Shown here one piece after another: positions 11,152 through 21,856 of a DNA stretch of 64,000 nt. The DNA comes from Lathyrus oleraceus (Eukaryota > Streptophyta > Magnoliopsida > Fabales > Fabaceae). How positions within the stretch are numbered: position 1 is the stretch's first letter; every line of letters starts with the position of its first letter. The notes beneath the pieces are model-generated. The model ran no database searches. It saw only the letters and a program-made list of their open reading frames with translations, and was not told where the DNA came from. The stretch is taken from the NCBI RefSeq assembly GCF_024323335.1, contig NC_066581.1, positions 433,336,136 to 433,400,135 of the forward strand, read 5' to 3'. The position numbers and the translations under genes are program-made.

Positions 11152-14123
11152 CATACCACACACAAAAAAGAATATGCACAAGGTGTGGCCTAATCTCATC
11201 CATACTCATGTTAATTTTTCAATCAACTAGTATTAGGACTTTGAGATGTCATACGCCAAATGGAATGAATGAATTAAGAAGAGGAATGAGATGAAGTGGG
11301 AAGAGGATGAATGGAATCACAAATTGGTCAAAAGAGGACTTTTACCAAATTAATATCATTCATTCATTTTGGGAGATGGAATGTACATTCCATCAATCCC
11401 CTGAATCCAATGATATTAATTTGACAAAGTCAAATCAACCTTGACCAAGGCCCAACAACAATAAGCAAACTCAAACAAGTCAATACAAGTGGTCAACAAA
11501 AATAATTGGCATTTATTCAATTAAAAATAATAAAATAGTGTATTTAAATCAAATATGTTTTGTCCAATTCCTAAAATCTCATCAAAACACCAAAGAAATG
11601 ACCATGATATTTATCATAGGTCAAACAAGGTCAAAGGACCTTGGATAAATAATTTCATAATTTTTGGACACTTCAAAATATTTTTAAACAATTAAAAACA
11701 AATGCAAAATCAATTAATTCATGAAAAATATTAATAATGATCAAAAAAATAATTTTAATTCACAATATGAAAGAGAAAAATATTTGAATTTTTTTGGTGA
11801 AAGTCCCATATTTTTTTGGATCAATATTAAAATTAATGTGAATTAATGAAAATAAAGCAATTAAAATGAAAATCAGTAAATACACAAAAACTTGAGGTGG
11901 CAGATCAGATGGTCCCTAGCACGCGTTCCACATGGACTTCAGTCAATAGCGTTGCATAAGTGGTTTTTAAAACCAACGATCAAGATTAAAACGTAATGGA
12001 TGGATCATGTGGTTCATAGCCTTGCCAACTCATCGCCGGAGCCAAAGCTCCGGTCATCTTCTCCGGTGGACCTCACCAGACTGGTCCACCACGGACCATC
12101 ACCAAAATGAAAAACAAGGACATGATCTTAAAGAAAAAATGGCACCAAGCTCGAATCTGACCTCCATTCACTTCAACTTTAAGTATATTGAGAGATACAT
12201 GGAGTTGAAATTTGAGGCACATGAATTGAGTTGCTTCGATTTAACCTCAAAGCAACTCAAACTTCTTGCCTACATTGATAGGACTTCAGACAACCAAAGA
12301 ATCAATAGAGTTGAGCAAGAATTTGAGAGAATCGAAGAGTTCAAAATTTCTGGAAAATACCTTCAATGTAGGTTTGGATTCAATTGATCTTGATCTTGCT
12401 TGTGCTTGGTCTCACTCCACTTGCTTGCAGAAGAAGGATTGAATGGTTAAGAAGCTATGGATTTCTGGAGAATTGAATTTCAAAACAGTGGAAATTCAAG
12501 CTCAAATTCAAGAGAATTTTTCAGGCTTATTCTTTGCAAGGTGAGGGTTTGAGATGGGGAGTCAAAGCTGGCACGAAGGTGTCTGAATTTCTGAGAAATT
12601 GAAGCTCTATTTATAGCTGAAATGGTTGATAATTGCACACTCCAATTCACTTTCTAATTTTGGCAAATGGTGATGCAATGGTGCATGGGCATGCATAGGC
12701 CCATGAAATGATTGCTTGAGGTCCACAAATGAATATCAGATTCTCTGAACTAAGATTGGATTGCAAGGCAAATGCACATTGATGTTTGAAGCTTGATCCT
12801 TGTCAAGTGATGTCACCCTGTTTAAGCCATGCGCAGCCTATGCATTTCCTGTCCAAAATGAATGAAGTTGAGCTCTTTGGAAAGCTGTGATCAAGAGGAA
12901 CAACTCTCATGTTCAACACTTTTTCATTTGGAGCTTGGAACTTGGAGAAATTTGAGGTGTAAGTTTGGAAAGTTTTGACATATCAAAAATTTTCTAAGTG
13001 TCAAGCCATATGTCTCAATAATCCATCTTGCTTAACTTTCTATATGAGCTTCAAATGAAAAACGTGTCTTCATAAAAGTTGTAGCTATCTCAAAGACCTT
13101 CAAAATGGTCACCGAGTTCATATCATTTGGATTTTAAATGATAGAGTTATGCATTTTTAAAGTTTGGAAAAATCACTTGATCAATGGTATAGGTCAAAAG
13201 TGACCTATAATGTAACCTCATATCACATGCTCAAAAAAGTTGAAATATCTCCCACTCCAAACATCAATGTTACATTGAATTTGATTGCGCAACTTGGAAA
13301 TATTTCATCTCATAAAAATTGAGCAAGTTATGGCCTTGGGAAGTTGACTTTCAAATTAGGGTTTAGACAAAATGACCTGTAATGTTTCAAAATGGAAAAT
13401 GATTTTCCAAGAAAAATTAGCTCTAGGTATCAACATGAAAGTTGTTTATAATGTAATTTAGAGTAAGTTTCATCTTGGAATCATTTCCATATGGTGAAAA
13501 TTGTAGGAGATAGGGTGTAGGGAGACCCATTTTTTATAAGATGAATCCATCTGGCCAACCACCATCAACCAACTTGATAATTTCCAATTCTCTTGACTTT
13601 CTTGGCTCATGGTAGATCATATATGCATAAGATGATGAATTTTGAAGTTTCACTTGAAAAATTTGATCAATTAGTGAGATAGCTTTTTGGAGAAGTTACT
13701 CAAGATACCCAATCAAACTAGGGTTTCCAAGGCAAATCACCCTCAAACTCTTGAAGAAAACTTGATCAATATAACATGTATAGAAAATTGGGACTCATAT
13801 ATGATGTTCATAACCAATCTTGAATCAATTCTTGGTTGTGCTCTTTGTTCATGAGGGTCTTAAACCCTAGATATGAACTTGATGAATCAATGAGATCATG
13901 TCCTTCCTACAAAAGGGTTAGGCAAATGCAAAGACATATTTTTGGTATTTTTGTTAGTAAAATGATAATATACAAGTATGATATAATCACAAAGTGCTTC
14001 GTGATCTCTCCCAAAACAAACCCAATGAAGGAGGGGTAAGGACGATCCCAAGGCATGATCCCAATGCTAATGCTTATGATGGAATTGCATGAGGGATCTT
14101 AGGGTCAAAATTGGGGTCTCACA
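11152..14123 (-). mobile_element. 5' portion of an Ogre LTR (C), B/A family
   Basis: Reading from 14123 downward this starts TGTGAGACCCCAATTTTG and follows the B 5' LTR from its start to the equivalent of position 34860, where D's LTR end interrupts it. A TATA box lies at 12608-12615. It sits directly against A's leader (14124), so it is an insertion into that leader. The LTR's other half and any internal region of C have been lost, probably with the deletion at 5157. Whether it was a solo LTR or part of a full element cannot be told. Confidence 0.8.
12608..12615 (-). promoter_or_regulatory. TATA box of LTR C
   Basis: TATTTATA on the plus strand is TATAAATA on the minus strand. It is preceded by the same GCAAAT and followed by GAGC context as in other copies of this LTR family. 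Confidence 0.5.
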
Positions 14124-14519
14124 ACAGTCTCCACACTATGTCCTAAATAGGCCAAGTTGGGTTAAATGTTCTATGGTCCTCAGCTTCTCGAACCCCAAAT
14201 AAGAGAAAGTAATGCCTAACCACAAATAACTTCTGTGACATTAGTGACTCCAAAAGGGTTTCCACTGAGTAGATGGGTCTCAATCCAACTTATTAAGGAC
14301 TACTCCACACAAGTTGAACATGACTATACTATCCTCTTATCTTAATTGCACTCAAGTTCGGGTTAAAACTTATCTCACCACTCAGAGATCACCAAGCACA
14401 ACAGATAGAATTATTCATTCAAATAAATATACAAACAACAAATGTACAAATATAGACACATAAAAAAGTAGGCTAAATCCACTGAGGACTACTCCCCAGT
14501 AGAGTCGCCACTTAATTTC
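14124..14519 (-). other. 5' leader of element A (partial)
   Basis: Reverse complement of the first part of B's leader (36562-36960): primer site, the CTACTTTTTTATGTG-type stretch, the GAGTGGTGAGATAAG phrase and GGCCTATTTAGGAC near the far end. It is interrupted after about 395 bases by LTR C; the remaining leader and the start of ORF1 are missing. It links the A LTR to the A coding remnants at 1355-5157. Confidence 0.8.
14493..14510 (-). other. Primer-binding site of element A
   Basis: TCCCCAGTAGAGTCGCCA on the plus strand. It differs from B's site by one base and lies nine bases from the LTR end at 14520, the same spacing as in B. Confidence 0.8.
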
Positions 14520-16303
14520 TGTAGCGATACATTCATGACCATCAAGTAATGGGTAAACTTGACGTCAATAAAACTAGAGTCGCCACCGCGCTTTTATTGT
14601 TTCCAAAGGAAAAGGGAAAAGTATGAACAAAACCCAAAGATTATATGTTTTCAAATCAAAACTAATAAAATGCCAGAGATTACAAGTAAGGGGGTTGGTT
14701 ACACAGAGGGAAGGTGTTAGTACCCAAAGTGTCTTAGGTACTCATAGGGAGCCCTTTTTTATGGGTGCATTTGTGTTTGGTATAAATGATGTGTGAGAAA
14801 AATAGAGTGTGGGGATGAGAAAAGAATTCATTGATTATATTTTTGTGTTTGACAAGACTTTCAAACTTGTGCCTACGTACCAACATAAAAATGAGGGATC
14901 AAAACCTCGTAGTTCGTGCGAAAAATTTCAAAGTTGGTGAATTGCTTTTAATTTTTTTTAATGGAATAGGCACAAAAGGCCACAAAAGTTTGAATGGAGT
15001 TGTTAGTTCTTTCTCTATTTTGAAATTTTAAGTCAATATAATTAATTTTATTTACAAATTTGATTTAAGAAAGAGTTTGAAAATTCATTGGCATAAGGCC
15101 AAAGTTTCTAATCATTAAAATAAAGTCTAAGTTTGAAATCACAAGCAAAGAAGATTTTTGAAAAGAGGGAGAGATTTGAAATTTAAGTAATGAGAGGAGA
15201 TGAAGAGGATCTCCTAAGCATAAAATTAAAAGTTAAGAGTTGAAAAGATCTAACCAATGGGATGGAATCCAACAGACAAGAACGTCATATAGAAAATCCA
15301 TTTTTCATTTGGACTTTGAATCAAGCAACAATCAATAAGCAATTAGCAATATCCAGACATCATGAAGATCAAGGCATCAAATAAAGATAGCCACATCCAA
15401 GCAAGCAATTTCCATAGCTAGCTGTCTTCTTTGTCTTCTCATGTATCAGATGAAATATTTCTTGATCAACTCAAAGCAAAGCATCAGACACAAGATTAAA
15501 ATAAAAATTAGCACCAAGACAAATATTGCAGATGAATTCAAACAAGATCCAAGGCTTGCATCATATGAAGGCTCAGTTCACAATAGCTTGATCTCAGAAT
15601 GTTGGCATTGACCAAGTCCTTTTTGCACATGGAATGTTGCCTAATCCTTAGTCCAGGAATTCAGATAAAGATCAACAGTCCACCAGACATTTTTTAGGGT
15701 TTTTTGTTGCTATTAAGTATTTTAAGGTCCTAAGACCACAAACAAAAACCAAAAATGCACAAACGATATATACAATCACAAGATATGGCTCAAATGAGCA
15801 AAGTGAAAATGACATAAACATAAACAAGTTAAATGGAATGTAAATGGAAATGAATGATAAATGACTGAAATTTAAATTGCATAATGTAAATGACTTGAAA
15901 GTAAAGCAATATTAACAAGAGTTAGTCAAATGTTAGTCAAAAGTTAGTCAAGTGTTAGTGGTATTTTTTAATTGATTAAGTCATTCTTTGGAGAACATTC
16001 AACCACCCATTCACAAGTATGAATCCTTAAACCAAGACATCTTCCATGAGAAGGGCTCCAACTTGGATAATTCAACAAGTATGCCACTAGCTCTCATGAA
16101 AGGAAAAAAGGTCAAGTTTCCATACAATGCCATGAAGAATATGAGACTTACAATCCGACTTACTAGAATGCTATGCCTTTAGGGTCAAATTTAGCTCTAT
16201 GTTAAGCAATCGTAATTGGAATTATGTAGAAGTCACAACTATCTGAGGTCGGGCAATAAAAATTTAGGTGTTAATGCATGTTAGAGATTTGGTATAAAGA
16301 ACC
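14520..16303 (-). mobile_element. 5' LTR of element A, 3' half
   Basis: On the minus strand this half of the LTR ends ...CGCTACA at 14520 next to the primer site. It corresponds to B's LTR from about position 34868 to 36561 and carries a hairpin module at 14870-14915 and the conserved TGGGTACT-type block near 14725. Its other half continues at 63444 after element B. The small open frames inside it (for example 14831-15031) are not genes. Confidence 0.85.
16299..16303 (+). repeat. Target-site duplication of element B (left), GAACC
   Basis: GAACC precedes the LTR start TGTAAGACC at 16304 and recurs at 63444-63448 right after the opposite LTR end. A's LTR reads through if one copy and the insert are removed. 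Confidence 0.85.
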
Positions 16304-16457
16304 TGTAAGACCCCAATTTTGACCCTAAGATCCCTCATGCTATCTCATCATATGCATTAGAATTGGGATCACATCTTGGCATCCTCCTTACCTCTCATTC
16401 ATTGGGTTTGCATTGGGAGAGATCACCAAGCACCATGTGATTGTATCATACTTTGTG

Positions 16458-16462
16458 TTTTT
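16458..16462 (+). repeat. Target-site duplication of the SIRE-like element, TTTTT
   Basis: TTTTT flanks the element at 16458-16462 and 31993-31997. The uninterrupted site in B's own 3' LTR (near 61090) reads CTTTGTGTTTTTATCATT, with one copy. Confidence 0.85.
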
Positions 16463-17009
16463 TGTTGATTCTAAGTGTTAGCAACAATTTTGGTAAAACA
16501 AAGAGTGTTCACAAGATGTTATGTGTGACGTCTTAACATGAGATATATATGTACCTGTTGGAGTTCAAGAACATGCAGGATTGTTTCAGAATGTCATACA
16601 CAAGGTCATGGCATCTGATATATGTGTACCTGCTGGAGCTTAAATGAAAGACATGTTCATGCAGGATTGTTTCAAGATGTCATACACAAGGTCATGGCAT
16701 CTGATATGGTTGTACCTGCTGGAAGTTATAAAAGGAATTTTGGAATTATGCAGGATTTTTCCAGGATGTCAGACCCGATGTCATGACATCCTGTACACAG
16801 AACATTCAGTGTGAATGTCTGGTGTTTTGTGATTGCACAATTAATGGCAATCTATGTATGATTGAAGATCAGATTTGCAGGCGCATTCAATCAGAGATTA
16901 CAACCTGATTTACTTATTTTCCAAAGAGATCTAACCAGCTGCCATAAGAAGATTTGATTGGAAAATAGATTTAGGGTTTTCAAGATGTCCAAGCCCAGCT
17001 GAAAGCTTC

Positions 17010-17017
17010 TATAAAAA
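17010..17017 (+). promoter_or_regulatory. TATA box, SIRE-like 5' LTR
   Basis: TATAAAAA followed by GGGACTTAG; the same is found in the 3' LTR at 31290-31297. Confidence 0.6.
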
Positions 17018-17177
17018 GGGACTTAGAAAACCTGTTTTAACACACAACCAATACTGAGCGAAATATAGCGAGAGAGCTAGGGTTTGTGTATGTTTAGTCG
17101 TGAGACTTGTAAGCCATTCAAGTCATCTTTTGATGATTGAATTGGACTGATTTGTGGTTGTAATTTGTCACTCTAAA

Positions 17178-17352
17178 GCTGTTAAGCAAGAGTGTGTGTC
17201 TACTTGATCAAAGCTGTGAAGCAAGATCAAGTGTGTGTCTTCTTGATCAAAGCTGTGAAGCAAGATCAAGAGTGTGTCTTCTTGATCAAAACTGTGAAGC
17301 AAGATCAAGAGTGTGTCTTCTTGATTGAAACTAAGTAAAATCAAGAGTGTGT
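17178..17352 (+). repeat. About 40-bp tandem repeats in the SIRE-like LTR
   Basis: Four to five imperfect copies of a unit built on CTTGATCAAAGCTGTGAAGC and AAGATCAAGAGTGTGT. The 3' LTR has the matching array at about 31458-31638. It lies downstream of the TATA box, so it is probably transcribed. Confidence 0.8.
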
Positions 17353-17466
17353 TATTGAAAAGTGTTTTCTTTTCTCAAGGGATTGTTGTTTAAGATCACA
17401 GGTGTGATTGTAGGGAAGTGAGTGGGTTCTCATATCTAAGAGTGCTTAGGTAGAAATTGCACGGGT

Positions 17467-17471
17467 AGAGA
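17467..17471 (+). repeat. Target-site duplication of the minus-strand copia, AGAGA
   Basis: AGAGA at 17467-17471 and 24978-24982. The empty site in the other LTR (about 31750) reads GGGTAGAGATTAGG. Confidence 0.85.
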
Positions 17472-18769
17472 TGAAGGAGATTTGCCATCCAAGGCGCAAC
17501 GGAATTTAAAAATTTCTCCATTTAGTGATCCTTACGAATGGGCATGATCAGTGATAGAATCGTTACCTCTTGTGGCTATCACGAACGTTGAACGATGACA
17601 ACGTCTCTACTCAGTCCACACGAACGGATTACTTCAATCTCAGTGCTAGCTGGTACGAATGAAGGCTTTGAGTGAGAGAGAGGGAAACGAAATTCCAAGT
17701 CTTCACTTGAGTGTTAGTCTGAATGACAATGCTTCTACCCAAGGGTTCTATTTATAGAACCACTTGTGTGGGCTTCAAGCTAAAAAGCCCACTTAAGTGT
17801 ATTTTAGCCCATATCTTATAATATGCCAAAATCACTTAAGTATTTGGTACCTTACCATATTTCGTTTTCCACTTAAGTGCACCGTACCTTACGGTGTTCC
17901 TTAGTTACTCTATTTCTCATCAATCCGTCATTTGTGTGTGACCCTGTAGGTTTTCGCGACGTTGGCAATTATATTAAATCACGCATTTAACATAATAAAC
18001 AGTGAGCGGTATCTAGCAACACATCACTGCTACCCAAGACACGAAAATGTCATGTGATCTGACAAAACCTCCTGTGATAATAATTATGTGTATAATTACC
18101 CCTTTGCCCTTATGTCTATATTGAACACAAGGTATAGACCGTGTCATCCTTGTCCAGTTCAATATTGGGCCCATAGACATTTATCCTGTTACGCAGGATG
18201 GGTAAATTCCATCTAGGACACTCATGTCCTTCAGCATGCTTCGTGGAGTACCCATCAACTGTGTTTATGGTTATCCAGTTACGGACAATGTTGGATCAAC
18301 AACAAAGCACTCGACTCTACATCTAGGATCCATAGTGGTTTCAGGTCGGAGAGTGGTATACACCATTATCACCACGAGAATAACTTATGACACTTTGCAT
18401 AACTTTCTATATAGTATTCTCATAACGGGTCAATCCGGTATAAATATTACTCTTAATATTCATACCTATGTTTAAGACTTGATAACTCTTTATCCATGAT
18501 CCATGAGATGTGATCATCAGTCTAAAAACATAATAGTCTTAATGCTTTAATGTTATCCCACTTCACAATAAAGCTCGACTACGGATACTTTAAGAATAGT
18601 GTCCTTATGTTTAATGTGCTCTCATGATCAAGTCACACTTGATACATTAAACGGACTATCTATTCCAGGGACTTTATTAAACAACCATAATAAAGAAAAA
18701 GCCTTTTATTATTAATAAATAATTCGATACAAGTACCAAAAGTATTGGCCTCTAGGGCTTACACCAACA
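17472..18769 (-). mobile_element. 3' LTR of the minus-strand copia
   Basis: On the minus strand it runs from TGTTGGTGTAAGCC at 18769 to ...CTCCTTCA at 17472. A TATA box (TATTTATA on plus) lies at 17749-17756. An open frame of 83 codons inside (18224-18475) has a counterpart in the other LTR only because the LTRs are copies. Confidence 0.9.
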
Positions 18770-18770
18770 A

Positions 18771-18781
18771 TCTCCCACTAG
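18771..18781 (-). other. Polypurine tract of the minus-strand copia
   Basis: CTAGTGGGAGA on the minus strand immediately upstream of the 3' LTR, in the position and style of copia purine tracts. Confidence 0.65.
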
Positions 18782-18783
18782 CA

Positions 18784-19356
18784 CTAGAGCCAATCAGGCA
18801 TACCCCTAATACCCATTGATCTAGTATGTCCATCATGATTCTGCTGCGCAAGAGGCTTTGTCAGTGGGTCAGCAATATTGTCAAGTGTAGGTACTCTACA
18901 TATTTTCACATCTCCTCTATCTATTATCTCTCGAATGAGATGATAACGCCTGAGTATGTGTTTGGATCGTTGGTGAGATCTAGGCTTCTTTGCTTGTGCC
19001 ATAGCACCATTGTTATCACAGTAGAGACCAATGGGATCCACAATTCTTGGGACTATGCCAAGTTCACTAATGAACTTTTTGATCCAAACAGCTTCCTTTG
19101 CTGCACTTGAGGCAGCAATATACTCGGCCTCGGTTGTAGAATCAGCAACTGTATCTTGCTTTGAACTTTTCTAGCTCACAGCGCTACCATTTAAGCAAAA
19201 CACATAACCGTTGGAACCATTCATATTAAAGCGTCTCAGCACTTTGTCTATGTACTCTGACTTAGGCCAAGCATTTTGTGATCTATATCTATAGATTCTA
19301 ATTCCTAATTTATAGGTTGCTTCACCTAGGTCCTTCATAGAAAAGCATTTCCCCAA
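18784..19356 (-). pseudogene. RNase H remnant of the minus-strand copia
   Basis: End of the copia pol protein. The first part keeps CFSMKDLGEA and YIDKVLRRFNM from the end of RT, then jumps directly to YVFCLNGSAVS of RNase H, so the segment between is deleted. Next come the TTEAEYIAASSAAKEA region near 19090-19150, VDPIGLYCDNNGAMAQA, HILRRYHLIREI and the conserved tail ADPLTKPL. A frame break lies near 19170. The normal stop is close to the purine tract. Confidence 0.8.
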
Positions 19357-19621
19357 CCAAGACTTTACTTGTTACAGGGTAGGGATATCGTTTCCAATGA
19401 GTAATATGTCATCTACATATAATACCAGGAACACAATCATGCTCCCACTAACCGTCTTGTAGACACAAGGCTCATCTTCGTTTTTGATGAATCCATGAGT
19501 AATACATCACCTTGATCAGATATCCATATATCTCAAGTAGGTGACATATCCTGCCTGACCTACGCTGGTCTTGTTCTACTTGAGCAAGTTGCTCTTACAC
19601 AACTATTTGTGTTTCCTGCTC
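19357..19621 (-). pseudogene. RT remnant of the minus-strand copia
   Basis: What remains of the reverse transcriptase between integrase and RNase H. The catalytic YVDD box is recognisable (reading LYVDDILLIGND near 19385-19420), and upstream a short piece resembles the conserved linker before RT. The finger and most of the palm region are missing, and the frame shifts several times. Intact copia elements have about 700 bp here that this copy lacks. Confidence 0.7.
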
Positions 19622-21205
19622 TTATTCATCCATAGGTGTATCAATGCTTTGTGATTCTTGAATTTCTTCAAGATATACTTTCCTCCCACCGATTCCTTTG
19701 GAAATAAAATCCTTTTTTAGGAAAACTCCAGTTCGAGCGACAAACACTTTGCCCTCAGAAGGATTGTAGAAGTAATACCCTCTTGTTTCTTTAGGATACC
19801 CCACAAATAAGCACTTGTCAGATTTGGGCTGAAGCTTAGTTGAAATTTGTCGTTTCACATAAACTTCGCAACACCAAATCTTCATGTAGGACATATGTGG
19901 TTCCTTACCACTCCATATATCATATGGTGTCTTCTCAACCTTTTTGGATGGAACACGGTTAAGTGTGTAAGCTGTTGTCAATAGTGCATGTCCCCAAAAG
20001 GAGTTTGGAAGATCGGCGTGACTCATAATGGATCGGACCATGTCCAACAGGGTTCGATTTCTTCTCTTAGATACATCATTCCATTGAGGTGTTCCAGGAG
20101 GAGTGAGTTGGGATAGGATCCCACACTCTTTCAGATGGTCATCAAACTCTAGGCTTAAATACTCACCACCTCGATCTGATCGAAGAGCTTTAATATTCTT
20201 ACCTAGTTGGTTTTGTACTTCATTCTTGAATTCTTTGAACTTTTCAAAGGACTCTGATTTGTGTTTCATTAAATACACATAACCATATCTACTGAAATCA
20301 TCAGTAAATGTGATGAAGTACTGAAAACCTCCCCTGACTGGCATGTTCAGTGGTCCATATACATCAGTATGTATGAGGGCCAAAAGATCATTATCTCTTT
20401 CACCTTTTCCTGTGAATGGAGACTTTGTCATCTTTCCAATTAAATAAGATCTCCATGTCTCATATGATTCATAATCAAAAGAGTCCAAGAGTCCATCTAT
20501 ATGGAGTTTGGAAATGCGTTTCTCATTTATGTGGCCTAATCGACAATGCCAAAGGTAAGTTGGATTTAACTCATTAGGTTTCATCCTTTTAGTATTAATG
20601 TTATAAATAGGCATTTTAAGATCAAGGACATATAGTCCATTGTTCATTTGTGCAGAAGCATAGAATATATCATTCAAATAAATTGAGCAACAATTGTTCT
20701 TTATTATAAATGAAAAACCAAACTTGTCCAAACAAGAAATGGAAATAATATTCCTGCTTATTGCAGGTACATAATAACAGTTCTCTAACTGAATTATTAA
20801 ACCACTAGGTAAAGTCAATACATAAGTTCCTACGGCTAAAGCAGCAACCTTTGCTCCATAGCCAACTCGTAGGTCGACTTCACCTTTTGCCAAATCTCTA
20901 CTCCTTTTTAGTCCCTGCACATTTGTACAAATGTGAGAACCGCATCCAGTATCTAATACCCATGATGCAGAAGTAGATAAATTAATTTCAATAACAAAAA
21001 TACCTGAAGTTGAAGTCTCTACTCTATTCTTCTTATCTTCCAGGTACTTTGGGCAGTTTCTCTTCCAGTGTCCGGTGTTACCGCAATGGAAGCAAGTGCC
21101 TTCTTTTGCTATGCCTCCACTAGGCTTTAAAGCATCAACAGTGGGTTTGGGTTTGGCAACTTCCTTGCCTTTCCCTTTATCACCCTGCTTAGTGGGCCTT
21201 TTGTT
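19622..21205 (-). pseudogene. Protease and integrase of the minus-strand copia
   Basis: One open frame continuing gag after a stop at 21206. In order: a zinc knuckle CFHCGNTGHWKRNC (near 21040-21085), a protease motif VLDTGCGSHI (near 20950), then integrase. The integrase zinc-binding HHCC motif keeps LWHCRLGH but both cysteines are gone (the segment reads ETWRSYLIGKM). Of the catalytic D-D-E triad, HTDVYGPL and RSDRGGEY are present, but the third residue is Lys (WNDVSKRRNRT, near 20060) instead of Glu. It would be inactive even if translated. The frame ends at 19622 before the RT linker. Confidence 0.9.
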
Positions 21206-21856
21206 CTATCTCTTTCCATTTCCGATTATCATAATGGACTTCCCTTTTGACTTCAGATTCTGCTCGGCAGTTCTTAACATGGTGAGCAGTTCAGGAAGCA
21301 ATTTATCCATATCATTCATATTGAAATTTAGGATAAATTGACTGAACCCATCTGGAAACGATTGCAAGATCAAATCAGTCGCAAGTTCCTTTCCGAGGGG
21401 AAAACCCAATCTCTCAAGGTTTTCCACATACCCAATCATCTTGAGTACATGGGGACCTACAAGGGTTCCCTTAGCTAACTTGCCTTGAAAAAAGGCTTTT
21501 GAAACTTCAAACCTCTCATGCCTTGCTTGCTCTTGATAGAGCATCTTCAGGTGTTCGATCATATCGAACGCTGACATGTTCTCATGTTGCTTTTGCAATT
21601 CTGAGTTCATGGTAGCCAGCATGAGACAAGCAGTTTGATTGACATCATCGACATGCTTCTTATAAGCATCTCTTTCCGCCTTAGGTGCAGAACTAGGAGG
21701 TTCCTCTTCAGGAACCGGTGTCTCCAAGACATACAACTTTTTATCATGTTTGAGGACAATCCTCAGGTTTCGGTGCCAATCCAGAAAATTTGTCCCAGAC
21801 AATTTTCCCTTATCAAGGATTGATCGCAAAATGTTTTTAGAGGTGTTTGTTGTCAT
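21206..21856 (-). pseudogene. gag of the minus-strand copia
   Basis: Copia capsid protein with a start Met at 21856. The UBN2-like gag core includes GTNFLDWHRNLRIVL, LMLATMNSELQKQ, ERFEVSKAFFQGKL and LILQSFPDGFSQF. The in-frame TAG at 21206-21208 separates it from the zinc knuckle and protease, which continue in the same frame, so it is a single nonsense mutation and not a designed boundary. Confidence 0.9.

Noticed and set aside
12007..12387. 126-codon open frame on the plus strand
   Set aside because: Opposite strand of LTR C, downstream of its TATA box; other copies of this LTR do not keep the frame.
18224..18475. Pair of similar open frames (also 24432-24683)
   Set aside because: They are the same stretch of the two copia LTRs; similarity reflects LTR duplication, not coding constraint.
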